From Gibbula magus (Eukaryota; Mollusca; Gastropoda; Trochida; Trochidae), in assembly GCA_936450465.1 (NCBI GenBank), contig OW388291.1:85295099-85359098 (forward strand): DNA of 64,000 nucleotides. Direction: 5' to 3'. Positions 35,197 to 48,121 of this stretch are shown piece by piece. The position numbers and the translations under genes were made by a program. The number at the start of each line of letters is the position of its first letter. Position 1 is the first letter of the stretch. A model generated the notes under the pieces. It worked only from the letters and a program-made list of their open reading frames with translations, had not been told where the DNA came from and did no database searches.

Positions 35197-36744
35197 GGTT
35201 AGATTCACAAATGACACAGAGAGCTGCCTGTAGAATAGAAAAACAAATTGATTAATGATACAAATTATCAGTTTGTTTCATTGATGATACCTTCTGCTTA
35301 AGTATCGAATTGAGTAAACATTCCAAATATACTTTCATAAGTATAGAATCCACTGGGTAATATTATTGTTGGCTTTTGTTTTCTGTTTGTTTTCTTATAT
35401 GGTTGGCAACTCTTTTTTGGAGAACTATTTGAGACTCATGTTTCCGGAAAGAAAGAGGAATTTGAGTAATATTGGCTCAATCAAATTTTAATAGTATTGT
35501 GTATTTTCTATGTAAGTAATATGTTATTTTTATGATGTAAACATTTTTTGTTTGTCTGTTAGCATGTTGAAAGTTTTAACTAAATTTGTGCATTAAAAAA
35601 AGCTTTGATTGTGCAATTTTCTCAAGTTATGTAATTTTATGATAAGATAACCATTTTCTGACATTAATGACAAGCATGACACAGGAAAAAAGTTAATGCT
35701 TTTGTGTAATTGAATAAAATAAAGTGACAAATAGCATTCTGTCATATGATTTTCCCACAACTAAGGACATATATAATTTTGTTTTTAACTAATATTTAGC
35801 TATTATATAATTAAGTGATTTTATTTTGGTCTTCGTAAATTGACAATTTTTAATTCGTTCTTTAAATTTCAGAAAACAAATGACTATTTTAAATTAAATA
35901 GATTGATATACTAATAGATCAAGATCATGAATTGATGATCTTTTAATCTTTACAGACCAATGAAGTATTGTGTGGTAAAGACTATCTCTAATTTATGCAT
36001 TGAAAAAATTCTTATAGTTTTCTTGAAATATTATTTATTATCAACCTAAAATCACCCTAAAATGGACTGATCAACAGTCGCATATTTCATATATGAAATA
36101 AGTCAACGTGAAAGTAGTATCAGTATGATTGCATGCCCAGCTGATTAAATAAGTTTTTTACAATTTATTCACACAATGTTTCACTTGACATTTAATTTAA
36201 TTCATCTCCTAAAACATTCTACTCATCAGTAACATTACTATTATATTACAAATCATAGTTGAAAAGGCATATTTTGCGAGTTTCTGAATGACTTTGGAGT
36301 CAAAATAATAAATTTACCATGTTAAAATTTGTATTGCTCAAACAATGAAAATCTGAAAATTTTAAGGAATCTTGTGAAGTCTAATACTTTTATATGAATG
36401 TCTTCATGTATTTCACTATAGAATACTCACTGTTTTTACCTTTAATATCATATTTCACCGCTTTCAAACTTCTGTTGTCAACAACAATGTCAGCCATTTT
36501 AGCAGTTGCTACGAAGGGAGATAACTCAGACAGTATTTGTCATACAACTGATTTTACATCAGGAAATCTCAGCACACCTTTCTGTGACATTTTCAAGTGG
36601 TCATAACTTTTTCTGCCAAGGGTTGATTTTGGTTGGGTTTTTTTCTGAGAGTAAGGGACATGCATTCTTTCATTTTTTACAGTTATTTGTCTGTTATCGA
36701 AAATGTCCGGGTTCATTTAAATTTGGGGAAATTCCTACTGGCCT

Positions 36745-39088
36745 ATAATACCTGTGGTTGTATTTGAATCAAGTCTTTAAAAGTCTGCTAGCAACTGAAA
36801 TATAAATTGAAGTTGTTGCAAATCTGATTGTATGATTGAAAACAAATCACCTTAGTGTTAATGTGTCTTGTAAATCAAAGAAATCAATTGAAAATATTCT
36901 AGAAATTGGCACTGTAGAAATATAAAGGTTTTAGGTCATGATCCCCGACACCCACATTTGGGGTCACATCGTCAGATTCACACAATCTACAATTTTGAAT
37001 CCCAATTGGCCAAGGAATTTCAGCTTTCTAGAGCTTTTTTTGTACTGGAGAAGAAGATGAAAATAGGTTTGTTTGTATATATATTAATCAATATATTTAA
37101 TCAATTTAAACCAATGGTAAGAAATTGCAGATGATTTTGATGAATATTACTCCAAAATGATATAAAGTGTAATCTGTTTGCCAAAACAAATGATTTATTT
37201 ATTATGAGTTATATTCATATTATACAATTATGTTTGTACAGGCATGTATCTAGCATTATATCATCAGCATGTATCTAGTCAATGTTACATGATAAAAATT
37301 GCCTCATGCTGTGACAAACAGTAGCTAAGGATCAAACTTAAATTACCCTCATTTGGTGAAGAGACCTGTAGTCACAATGCTAGGCAATCATATGGAAATG
37401 TAGTCACGATCCCGCTTGCATCCATCAGATCCCCATAATTATCTGAAGTATACATTATAGAGATAAATAGTTAAACAATATCCAACACTTGCCAGTATTT
37501 TAATTTATGCAACTTAATTAAAACTTATTGTTGAACATATTTCTAAGATAAGATAATGAACTTACTTGATCACTATCACTGAAATCCTAGAATTAGCATC
37601 AAAAGGAGGAATTAATTTGTTACTTAATGAACTTTATAATATACTACATTGGATATGTTCTCTATTCGCCTACAGTCATGTCATTGTAACTGGTCTGTTG
37701 ATTACCCATTATGCGTAGTCTTAAGATAAACTAGCATCACTCCTATGATGTCAACGTGGATTTTATCTAGAAGAAACAAAACAATAGAGGTCGGGTTTTA
37801 TTTTGATGAATTAATTAACATTTTTTTGTAACTTTTAATTCCTGAAATTCCTGAAATTCCTGACATTACGGCAAATACTCTTCACATATCCATTACACAT
37901 CTGTTAATCATGTAACAATCATATCATTCAATGTCAGAGGTGTTAATGATGTTGCAAGTTGTTCTCACAGCCAAAATATGAAATATGTACAGTTTTTAAT
38001 ATATTATAATTGTATTTAATATATGTTTTCTTTTCCTTTCTTCTTTGATAAATCCATATCTGGTTCATGACCAACCAAACTGACTGAAGAGAGAAAGCTC
38101 AACAAACATAAACAACTTTTTATTTTGTTGCAAACAAATGTCTGATTAAACATATAAAAGTGGTTAAAAAAGGTTAAAGCCCGCTTCAGTAAAAGTAAAA
38201 GTTTGTTTCACAGACGTCTGTACAATGTGTCCAAAAACTGCCTTACATCACGTCACGCTTTGCAAGATCCTTGCGTGTCTCTTAATTTCATCAACAGGGA
38301 GTTCATCCTGATTCTAGGTCACAACTCACGGTGTTCTGAGAACAAAACAAACATGGTTTCATACCAAAATACAATATTGTTTAGCCATTTACAGGTTAAC
38401 ACTCTCAGGCTCGGTGTACACCATGAACCATAACGTAAACATGTAACTTCATGAACCATGGGCGCAGCCATCTTGTATTAAACGACACCTAGCGGACATG
38501 GGAGACAACTAGGGTTTAAAATTCCAAATAATTTTGCTTTCAAAATAAGAAATAAATCGATAAAACTTTTATTACACTGAATATTCTTCACGACCTTCTT
38601 CATTTGTATAAAACATATATACGATGACAGGAATTGCTTTTTTTATAAAATAAAATAAAATACTGTCAAGGTCATGATCGGTCACGTTGTCCATGAAACC
38701 CGCCAAGCTAGCACTCACCCTGTTCACTTTATCTTTTGACTGTAGATCTACATATGACTACAACAGAACGACATTATGTAAATGTGATCTTGAAAATACA
38801 ATCTGGTTGTGGAAATGATATTTATGTTGTTTACTATACCTGAAAGGGACAATCTACACTGAAATAGGTCCAGCTGTCATGTGTCAAACACTCCGAAAAC
38901 AGCGTGGCTCCTGAAGTGTAATGTGTAACCCCCATCGGAAACTTTACCTTAGAGTTATCCCCCTTAGAGTGATTTTCGATTGTAGGCCTACTAATCGCTA
39001 GGCATCTAAGAATGATAGTAACACGTATATTTTTGTAAATAAAGTGGTCAAATAAAATCCTGATAAATCAAATAAAATTATTTATTAC
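36745..39088. other. Backbone of B collinear with 7256-9595
   Basis: No gene is seen. Near 38985 B has an extra TAGGCCTACTAATCGCTA block relative to copy A. Confidence 0.5.
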
Positions 39089-39881
39089 TCACCCGTTGAA
39101 GATATAGAGGATATCTGACTTTCCTTGACAAATAGGCTACCATGTTTATCTCATTCAGTGAGGTAGAAAAGTAGATATTTCACGAGTGGCGCAGCCACGA
39201 GTGAAATATATTAACTTTTCTACCTCACGAGATGAGATAAACATGGTATTTGTCAAGGAAAAACAGATATTCTATTTATTATATCATTATTTCTGTGTTT
39301 TACGTTAAGGCCAACGTACAGCCTTCGCAAGCTGACAATTTGACGTCATATCGTTGTCCCGATGGCGTCACGCGAATGGTGATACAGTTTATCGTCACTC
39401 AGTAGAGTGGTGATAAAAGGTTACCACCACTGTAGCTTGGTAGAGGTTTATTTCACTGATAGAACAGAGTATCTCACTCCAAATTATGTAATAAATAGCG
39501 GTTTAATAAATCTACCGTGTTATTACACTTAGTGAGCAAGCATTCAATGCATGGAAAAGTGCGCGATATAAATATCCACTATTATTATATTATTATAATA
39601 ACATCGCGTGCTGCCGATTGACGTGACGTCACAATGTCAGCGCCGCGGTCGCAATGGAATATGTCTCATTTACCGACGAGTTAGTGGAAATAAGTGGCAT
39701 TTAAATCATTGAGTAATAAATAAAATACTAAACTCGTTTCTTTCCGTTTAATAACATATTTATGAAACTCGTGAGATGGTATTTGTAATTAACTCGCTTT
39801 CGCTCGTTAAATACAAACCACTCACTCGTTTCATAAATATGTTATTAAACGGAACGTCGTTTAGTATTCTCTATTTATTAC
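39089..39881. mobile_element. 793-bp insertion with a foldback and a family 1 hairpin element (B only)
   Basis: Copy A reads TTTATTACATGACG at this point. Here TTTATTAC stands at both edges. The left part contains a foldback (39130-39260): TTGACAAAT and ACCATGTTTATCTCAT arms around the apex TTTCACGAGTGGCGCAGCC. The right part is a family 1 element with TGACGTCA, GAGTAATAAATAAAA and the hairpin GTTTAATAACATATTTATGA around CTCGCTTTCGCTCG. A SINE-like tail (AATATCCACTATTATTAT) lies near 39570. Confidence 0.65.
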
Positions 39882-40000
39882 ATGACGAACAATGAAATAC
39901 AGGGATTTATCAGTGAAATAGATTGTCTATCAAGCTACAGTGAAAATAACTTATATTCTACTGTGACCAGTGACTGACATACATGTAATTATTTATTACT

Positions 40001-40358
40001 CGCCCGTTGAAGATATCGCAGATTAATAAATCTACAATGTTATTACACATTGTGTAATCACATCGATTATATCGCGTGCTGCCGATTGACATGACGTCAT
40101 AATAGCATAAATATGTCGTCACAATGTAAGCGCTGCTGTCGCAATGGTGTGTGTCCCATTTATCGACGATTTTGTAGATTTAGGTGACATTTAAATCAAT
40201 GAGTAATAAATAAAATACTAAACTCGGTCTCGTTTAATAACACATTGAGGAAACCCGTGAGATGGTATTTGTATTTCACTCGCTTTCTTTCACTCGTTAA
40301 ACCACTCTCTTTTTTCATTAATATGTTGTTAAACGGGATGTCGTTTATTATTCTCTAT
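40001..40358. mobile_element. Two-module hairpin element, family 1 (B, shared with A)
   Basis: Counterpart of 9707-10036 but better preserved: TTATTACTCGCCCG start, GAGTAATAAATAAAATACTA mid-junction, stem TCTCGTTTAATAACACATT with a mirror arm ending at about 40345, and TATTATTCTCTAT at the right. Confidence 0.65.
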
Positions 40359-40817
40359 ATATATTATATAAAACGTCATAAAACAATGGTTTGATGTAAC
40401 GAATTGGCTAATGACGTCAAATTGTTTCTGTTGTGACCGGATGTTCTTAGCGGTCGCTCAACATAAAGGCGTTAATTACAAGGATAACATCATAAAATAA
40501 ATAGAATATATGTCAATTCTTGACAAACACCATGCATGTTAATCTCATCTCGTGAAAATATATACTTTTAAACCAGCCGTGTTTTCCAAAATTATCGAGG
40601 ATGAGCAAGATTCAACAAAGTTGCATATGCATGTAAAATTATAAGACCTAACCTTCATACCCCTTTTCGACCGCATATATCCCAATTTAATCACAAAGTA
40701 GGCCTAGTAGCCTAAAGGCGTGCTCCTTTCGAAATATCGAACAAGTTCCGAACGCGTTCCGTTCTGTGTGAAAGGAGTGATAATTTTAGAACAAGGTCAA
40801 AGTTCACTTCCGGTATC

Positions 40818-40924
40818 ATGGCGTCTGCTCTGATGCTGAGCGAACTTTTCGTACAAGAAAGTGAGCCAAAACGCCATGAGGATGATGTTTTCTTTGCTCT
40901 TTGTATCGGGATTGCATGTACACA
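40818..40924 (+). pseudogene. Harbinger transposase, exon 1
   Basis: ATG at 40818 opens 35 codons plus two bases, MASALMLSELFVQESE and on to LCIGIACT, then a GTGAGT donor at 40925. The phase (two bases) fits the exon starting at 41616. N-terminal region only; no motif by itself. The start is chosen because it is the first ATG in frame, close to the left TIR. Confidence 0.6.
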
Positions 40925-41615
40925 GTGAGTGACTTCAAGAAACATATATTATTGTGTAAAATTTATATCTCTGAAGAACGAAACACTCGTATTTCATAAC
41001 TTTTCAATTGGTGATTTTGTAGATTTTTCTGTCGTATAAATCATATGCCTATTGATATCGCATTATTGGAGTATACCCTATTGCACTTTAATTTTGTAAT
41101 TGTGAATTAACATGTCCGTCTGAAATTATGACTTACATAATCATTGCCAGGCTACTGGAGTCGACAAACAACTTAGGTACCCTCGAGTTACCTGTTTTCG
41201 TGGTATTTACGAATGCTGTTATGTCACTAAGTGTACTATTGTTTCTATCAAGTTATGGTTTTGTAAATCAGTTGATTTGCATGAGTCTAAGCAGAAAATT
41301 ATCAACATTTAACTAATCTGTTCAACTTCTCACATGCGTGTCCCCAATCAATTAATGATGTTCATAGTTCATTGGAATTGTCAGCCCTCAATATAATTGA
41401 AATTTATTTTTTTACCACGGAAATATGTAAAAGAGGATATAAAGAAACACAATAATTTTGGAATTGCTAAAGATAATATGAAATAACCTTGACCATTTTC
41501 GCCCTGTAAATGCACTTAATTATGCAGTTCAATTATATAATACAGGAATTTGGCAATTGGAAAATGAAGAATTGTAAAGTATTCCCAAAATTATTAAGAG
41601 TTCCTTTGTTTTTAG

Positions 41616-42045
41616 ATACCGACCCTCAAGAAACAGTATTCCTCATTACGTGGAGAATGTTGTACCGACTTACTACATGGATGACTTTCGTCGTTTCTTT
41701 CGTATGTCCAGAACAACTTTTGAGGCTGTTGGGCGCATTATTGCCGAGTCGCCTCATTTCACCTTGACATCTGGTGGTCGGAAATCAATTACTTTGGAAA
41801 AGCAACTTTTAAGTACTCTTTGGTATCTGGGGAGCCAGGACACTTTCCATAAAATAGCAGACAGGTTCAACATGACAGAATCCTCCTTTGCAAGAGTACG
41901 AAAGCGAGTATTTTCAGCTTTTCTGGATGATGTGCAGAAGTACATTTCATGGCCATCTCCTCAAGAACGAGGCCGTATAGCCAATGAATTCCAAAGGAAG
42001 AAAGGATTCCCGGGCATTATCGGTGGAATCGATGGAACTCTGTGA
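41616..42045 (+). pseudogene. Harbinger transposase, exon 2 (truncated after the first catalytic Asp)
   Basis: The acceptor TTTTTAG at 41609-41615 joins in phase with exon 1 to give YRPSRNSIPHYVENVV. The frame continues through FRRFFRMSRTTFEAV and a helix-turn-helix (TFHKIADRFNMTESSFARVR) to IIGGIDGTL and a stop. GIDGT is the first Asp block of the PIF/Harbinger (DDE_Tnp_4) catalytic domain. Relatives run to about 350-400 aa; here the two exons give about 178 aa. The second Asp and the Glu are missing, so the protein cannot be catalytic. The family call is firm. Confidence 0.85.
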
Positions 42046-42367
42046 CAATTAAAAGACAAATTAGAAGATAGCATATTTGTTTTCAGTGAAAATACAATAA
42101 TGGATAAGAAATGTCTTAATAAACCGAGATCAGATTCTGTCTTTTGTTTTGTGGGTTGTTTCTTTTCTAGGAATGACGTCTTAAGAGGTTTTACTTCTGA
42201 GAATATCCCTGATTGAAGGTTTATTTTTGAAAGGAAGACATGATACATGTAACAGGTTCGATTTGAAATTAAGCCTCCAAAGGAGACTTAGAACAAATTT
42301 ATTGTCCTACAAACCAATTTCTTTTTCACAAGTATTATTGAAAACTATGCACAGTTAAATTTTCCTT

Positions 42368-42455
42368 TTTTTAAATTGCTGGATTCGAACCTGGAAACCT
42401 TCAATCTCTAAACTGAAGGCATTACCATCATCAACCCAGTACACAGATCAGGGTT
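42368..42455 (-). mobile_element. tRNA-like fragment (SINE or pseudo-tRNA)
   Basis: On the minus strand AGGTTCGAATCC is a near-perfect B box, preceded by a possible anticodon stem CTTCA...TGAAG. The T stem pairs badly, so a functional tRNA is unlikely. It lies where the deleted core of the Harbinger element would be. Confidence 0.4.
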
Positions 42456-42727
42456 TCTACCAAGTTATATTTAAGGAAAAATAAAGGATTTTAACATAAA
42501 AATATTGACAGTTTATTAATAATAAGAAGAAACATTAATCTTTGGTTTCTCCTCTCAGAAAACCTGATTAGGATAATTCCCCCTTCGGGTTATTCTGAGA
42601 GCAGAACGCCTAAGTGCCATGTTTCCTCGTTTGGATGAACAACCGAAGTCACAATTTATAGTTAAAAGCTACGCTATTCCGTTAACAAGGGACACATACT
42701 CTTTTAATGGTAACAAAACCAAAATAC

Positions 42728-42896
42728 CTGTAGCCGTCAATAAGTAGAAGGGTGGCAGCTCTGTTCCAAATCGCCGTGTCAGATGTGATGGTTTCTGCGT
42801 TGTCTTGTGTGATGGTTTCCGCCTGGTCTCTAACAGCTGCGCATTCCGCCACCTGGTAGTCTTCATCAATGTCTGCCTCTGTGAAACCGCCAGAAC
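42728..42896 (-). pseudogene. Harbinger second protein (Myb/SANT-like), exon 2
   Basis: Minus-strand exon between an acceptor TTAACAG and the donor CAG/GTATTT. It reads GSGGFTEADIDEDYQVAE through an acidic linker to IWNRAATLLLIDGYR, which resembles the start of the Myb/SANT-like DNA-binding domain of the accessory protein of PIF/Harbinger elements (W..AAT..LI..Y). Joined to exon 1 in phase 1. The remaining helices are not found downstream. Confidence 0.6.
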
Positions 42897-44064
42897 CTGT
42901 TAAATTTATAAAAGTACAAAAATAAGAAGCGTCCGTTTAAAGTCAATATACAAAGCATATGTATAAAATGGACACATTCAAATAATATTAAATGCTATTT
43001 GTATTATTATTGTTACTTTTTAACTTTGACATTAATGTTTTGTTTCTTAGTTTTAACACAATTTGATGAACAGTGAAAAATTTAATTTATTAAGAGTGAG
43101 GTTTTTGTTTTGAGAAGAGATTAGGAAACAATTCAGGAATGTCGTTTATTCTGATACATATAAAACGGATGGTAGCATGTTTAAGGGGGAATATAGTCAT
43201 GTCAGGCAAACGAAAATACATGGTTCCATGATATTTAAACTTAATAAATAGTAATAAATAAAAACTTCAGCTATATATTCGGTTATTCTTTTACAAAAAT
43301 AGTGAGTAAGGGTACTTGAACAAAAATGACCGCTAATGGACTTTATGTGAATCTTATATTAGGTTCTCTGACTATGGATGATTGGTTTTTTTGCGATAAG
43401 ATTTTGGACACTATTAAAATTGTATATTTAGCATTAACGCACTATTATCAGTGAAAACTTCTAAAATATTGAATTTCCCAAAGATATGCTACTGGCCCTA
43501 TAAGAAATTAATTTAATCAAGAGCCTTGATAAGAAACATCATAAACATACAGAATTCATGTATCTCATCACAATAGGTAAATTGAACATTGTTTTTATTC
43601 TTATTTTTTAGGATGAACTAGAGAATACAAGAACAATGAATAAATATAGCAAATATTTACAAAACCAATAGTATAACATCAACATCAACAAATTAGCAAA
43701 CAGATAACCTTAAATACCTTCAATCTATTTTTTATTAGATAAGTTTAACTTTATATTAAAGATTAGGAAGAGTGTAAATAACAATGCGGGCAAAACTTTT
43801 AAAAATAAAAATATTTTCATTCTTTCTCATGAAAAATGGGCATAAGAAAATTTGTTGAAAAAGACAATGATTTATTTATATTGCTTGACAGTAGGTGTGC
43901 TTACGTCTGATTTGATCCGCAGAATCAAATTTTGACTGACCCAAAACACATGACTGAAAAAGATGACAGGACGATATTTTTAGTTCTTTACTCAAATTCT
44001 CGAAATTCATGACTGAAACATCTACTTTTTAAACAAAAAATCTGTTTATCTACACATTTCTTAC

Positions 44065-44161
44065 CAGATAGCACACAAATGTGATGAGAAAACTGTTCCA
44101 TACACTGGAACATACGTTGACAATCTTCGCATTGAAACATCGTGTTTCGATTTGACGCCAT
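44065..44161 (-). pseudogene. Harbinger second protein, exon 1 (zinc-finger-like)
   Basis: From ATG at 44161 the minus strand reads MASNRNTMFQCEDCQRMFQC and continues to FSHHICVLSG before a GTAAGA donor at 44064. CEDC, HH and a further Cys form a possible zinc knuckle. An upstream in-frame ATG at 44224 would add 21 residues. Phase 1 agrees with exon 2. Confidence 0.55.
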
Positions 44162-44308
44162 CTTGAATTCGTCTGCTGTGCGGCCTGCACCACCTATTTC
44201 GCGGGAACATGTTCCGTACAGCACGAACAGTGTTCGGAGCTACTCCTTTCACTTCGCGCATGTTCGGAACAACCCGAACACAGTTCTGATGACGAAAGGA
44301 GCACGCCT

Positions 44309-45445
44309 TAAGTGTGGATAAAGGAAAACAACTTACCTTTCCTGTAATGTCTGTTTTTATCCTGATTAAGTAGCTCCTTCTTCTCAGGACGGAATGGAAT
44401 TTGGCTCAAGCAAATTTTACTTGCCCTTTATTACCATATTTAATTATAACATCGATAAAAGTTGCATTTTGTTTGTATCTAGTGATTTCAGTTTTGAGAT
44501 TTTCTTCACGTACTTCAGTACTGCTTGCGCTTTTTTTGGACGAAACGAGTGACACAATGCAGAGAAGATCGGTCGCAGTGTAAATTCAGCCATTCAATGA
44601 AAATAACCTCTCAGATGTTTGCAAGCTTAGTAAACTTTAAAAACCCAAAATGCGTGAACAATGTATCTTTCTGTTTAAAACATAGTTGTCGTTTTCTGAT
44701 TTCATCTTGCTGCCCATTTCTTCAGTATGACGTTGCAACAATGTTGAACTAATTTGTAAATATCTCTCACTCAGATCAGCCATGTGCATGTTCATATGTT
44801 ACATAAAACTTGGCTTCAGTTGAATAAAGAATATTATAATGCCTGAACACCTTCCCATTTTATTCTTACATTTTCGTTATTTTTACAAACGATTGTTTAA
44901 ACGTGTTTGTTTTGTTTTCATTATATCATCTCGAGATGAATAGTTATATAGTATAGACGCCTTCTTTCTGGAAGTCTAAGATGGCTAGAATATAACTTAC
45001 GACATAGCCTAGACTACAATTAAGTCTCTGAAATGATATATAGGCTCTTACGGAGAGATGGACGATGAAATGAAATATTTTAGAATTCGCTTATTTTTTC
45101 AGATACTACTTTATCACATACATGTATGCGGATACAAAGCAAGTTTAAATTTTGAAAGTTAACGACACTGTTAAATGTAATAAAATAAGATTAAGCAGTT
45201 TTTCGTATTTTCAACAGGATTTTTCACTGACACACATATTTTAGATATTGCTAAAACGTTAACATGGTGTGCGCAGTTGAATAAGCAAACGAATTCAGAA
45301 ATAATAATAGGGGGTCACAGAACGTTGTTCATCACTTAACCTCATTTTTTAATAAACATAAACGTAAAAATCTTACGTCACGGCAGGTTTGATAAATTCA
45401 AATGTAACTTTGACGGCCTATTGTGTAATTATTATTGAATATACT
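44309..45445. other. Backbone of B collinear with 10868-12050
   Basis: No gene is seen. It ends at ATACT (45441-45445), the left duplicate of the next insertion. Confidence 0.5.
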
Positions 45446-48121
45446 CACCCCCTGGAACGTCCTGTTCTGCAGAGGTGCAGTGATCGGCGACTGTTCGCGA
45501 GAATTTGCAGTGATCGGGTGCACGTCGTGAATGTAAACAGAAGTTCGGTGTTAGAAAACAGTTCACTATTTGCTTAATGCACGCAATTTCCTTTAAATCT
45601 TAATAGTTTACGAATGTTAAGGTTATGGTGATTATTTCCAGAAGGTTTTAAGTTGCTAGCATGAAAATGAGGAAAGTTATCGGTGATAATCGGCACAACA
45701 AGTTATTTCAAAGAGACACATTTGCAGATTATTTTTCAATTGTTTTATCTGAAAGATTTTTAAGAATCAGATATTGTTAATGTTTCACTTTTCAAAGTAA
45801 ATGTAAAGTTTCTGCTCAATTGAGTGCATATTATTCATTAAATCAGCCAAAAAGTAACCCTGACTTCATCGGTGCGAATGACTGTACAACCACTGTACAT
45901 GCCTGCAGTGATCGTAATTTTGTTTTGCAGTGATCGGTAGTGTACAGTATCCTCACCTTGGCTCACATCCTCATGGAGTTTTCTGAAGTGAAAGTAGATC
46001 GTTAGAACATAGCTTTGTGAGCATACGATCGGATAAAAAATCCGAAAATGTCCAAATGTGCTCGCATTTTTCAATATAAGCACAATATGGTGCCTCCCTT
46101 GAAAATCCTGCTGTGCAAAACTTCTGGATTAGCGTGCCCTTCGAAGAAGGAGTTGAAAATCCATGTACTTTAAAAGCACTCACTAAAAGATTACGAATGA
46201 GGTAACTGCGCAAAGGTTTTCAAATATAGATCATCTTTGTCCTACCATCGGAAGATATATGTAAGGGCGACAAGTAAAACGTGTCATGACCTAGCTTTCC
46301 TGATATAATGTACACGTAAATCAGTTTAATTGCTTTTAATGTTTATTATGTGACTGAAAAATCTCGACATGCAAAGGTTATAAGATTGTTTATGCGCTAT
46401 ATGGTGAGAAAAGAACCAAAATTTGCTTGTTTCCGTTCATAAGATTCAAATTGTAATGCATCACAATGACTCAATGCGACCTTTTTGACATTGGACATTT
46501 TTTGTTCTTGACATATCCTAAGTATTTGGGAAGAAATATTTTTATCAAATGAAGAGATGAATAAAAAATGTTTTATTAAAAACTGCCACAGAAACAATTT
46601 GAAGGTTACAAGTTTTGTAATAATTATAAGTTTTTAAACTAGTTTATCACCTTTTTAAAGGCATTTTGAAGACGAGAGATAGCGGATATAGTGTAGATTG
46701 TAACATCGTTAACAAGCAAATGATACATATGATTTGAAAAAGGAGAATAGAAACAATAGCCCTTATATTAATCAATTATATTTATTCAAATGATGCGCAT
46801 CACTTCCTTGATATTACGGTGTTAATATATATCCACACCGAAACGTCCGATATATGGTATAGAGAAGTTGATCATCCATAGCATTTTTTCTATCTCGTTG
46901 ATCATATGCACATTATATATTTCAATTCATATTAACAGCTCTGTTTTAAAATGATTTTACCAACAAAGTATAATTACAATATAATTCAATTCCATATTCT
47001 GTCATTCATAGTTGCCACTTAACAGATTTGAGGTATACATGTACATTGAATGTAAAGTGTCATGTCAATCACATGCTATTTCAAATCTTTCAATACCAAT
47101 GAATAGCTTTATGTTTCAAACTGTTTTAACATAACAATCTGCAATATGTGGCTAATTTCAAATTTTGTTATTCAAAGTTGTCTATGAAAAATTAACACTG
47201 TAAGGTACATTGTGCTCATTTCCTTAATACGTTTATATACGTAGAAACGTCTTGAATATATGCAGATTGTCTTCTACCCTTTTCGTATTGGGACGATAAA
47301 CAATAAATATATATATTTCAAGTCAAAAGAGCAAGCGTTGTTTGTTGTCATTTGAAAATATTGACAACATCTGCTCAATGTTCAGTTATACTAGTGTGAT
47401 TGCCTGATGCCCAAACGTTTGTGAGGCATTATCTGGGATTCCACCTCCCTATAGGATTCGTCTTCTTTGTGGGATTGTCAGCCATACCACGTAAGTGAAG
47501 ACCAAAGTAAGTATGGGAACAATACTTACACCTAATCTTTTCGTCCATGTTGTACAGTCTGAACAGGATCAAAACTCTATCTTTGTAATCCGAAAATTAA
47601 GTTTTTTGGACATTTTTATTTTTAAAAAGCCGATCACTGCATTATCCAAATTTCCGATCACTGAATTCCGAGTTCACTGTCCTCAACGATCACTGCACTA
47701 AATATCATTTTTAAATTGTGTCCAATAACTTTTTTAATTTTCAACTGAATGTTTTCAACTTTTCGCAAATAAATGTAGTATCACTTATGTTTAATTAGAT
47801 ATCATCTGGAAAGAAAAAGATAACTACATTTAACATAAACTTCGAATTCGTCTCCTTAAAAATACGAGTTTTGCCGATTATTACTGATAACTTTCCTCAT
47901 TTTCATGCTAGCAACTTAAAACTTTCTGAAAATAATCACCATAACCTTAACATTCGTAAACTATTAAGATTTAAAGGAAATTTGGCGCATTTAGCAAATA
48001 GTGAACTGTTTTCTAACACCGAACTTCGGTTTACATTCACGACGTGCACCCGATCACTGCAAATTCTCGCGAACAGTCGCCGATCACTGCACCTCTGCAG
48101 AACAGGACGTTCCAGGGGGTG
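45446..48121. mobile_element. 2.68-kb element with ~260-bp inverted repeats (B only)
   Basis: The ends are CACCCCCTGGAACGTCC and its reverse complement. The inverted repeats extend about 260 bp (45446-45705 and 47862-48121) at about 95 percent identity by eye. ATACT flanks both ends and is single in copy A (near 12047); TAC with one more terminal base is the alternative. GCAGTGATCGG recurs twice in each repeat and again inside at about 45905, 45928, 47632, 47665 and 47690. No transposase frame is present, so it is non-autonomous. The superfamily is not assigned. Confidence 0.88.

Larger units (their letters stand above)
32582..36744. mobile_element. 4.16-kb insertion with imperfect TIRs (B only)
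   Basis: Copy A has a single ATAAT at 7249-7253; here ATAAT flanks both ends. The ends are AGTCCAGTAGAAATT and, on the other strand, AGGCCAGTAGGAATT. Further in, both sides carry CCCGGACATTTTCGATAACA in inverted orientation. Duplication length is ambiguous (ATAAT with AGKCC ends, or TAA with TAGKCC ends). No transposase is visible. The body has a 160-bp tandem repeat, SINE-like sequence and a nested hairpin MITE. The superfamily is not assigned. Confidence 0.8.
40716..44308. mobile_element. PIF/Harbinger element, deletion derivative (B only)
   Basis: The TIR AGGCGTGCTCCTTTCG at the left mirrors CGAAAGGAGCACGCCT at the right; TAA flanks both ends (40713-40715 and 44309-44311), the TWA duplication typical of PIF/Harbinger. 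Copy A has TAGTAAGTGTGG without the insertion. A transposase gene (plus) and a second gene (minus) converge, as usual in the superfamily. Both are incomplete: the 3' half of each, expected between about 42046 and 42727, is absent and a tRNA-like segment lies there. Confidence 0.9.
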
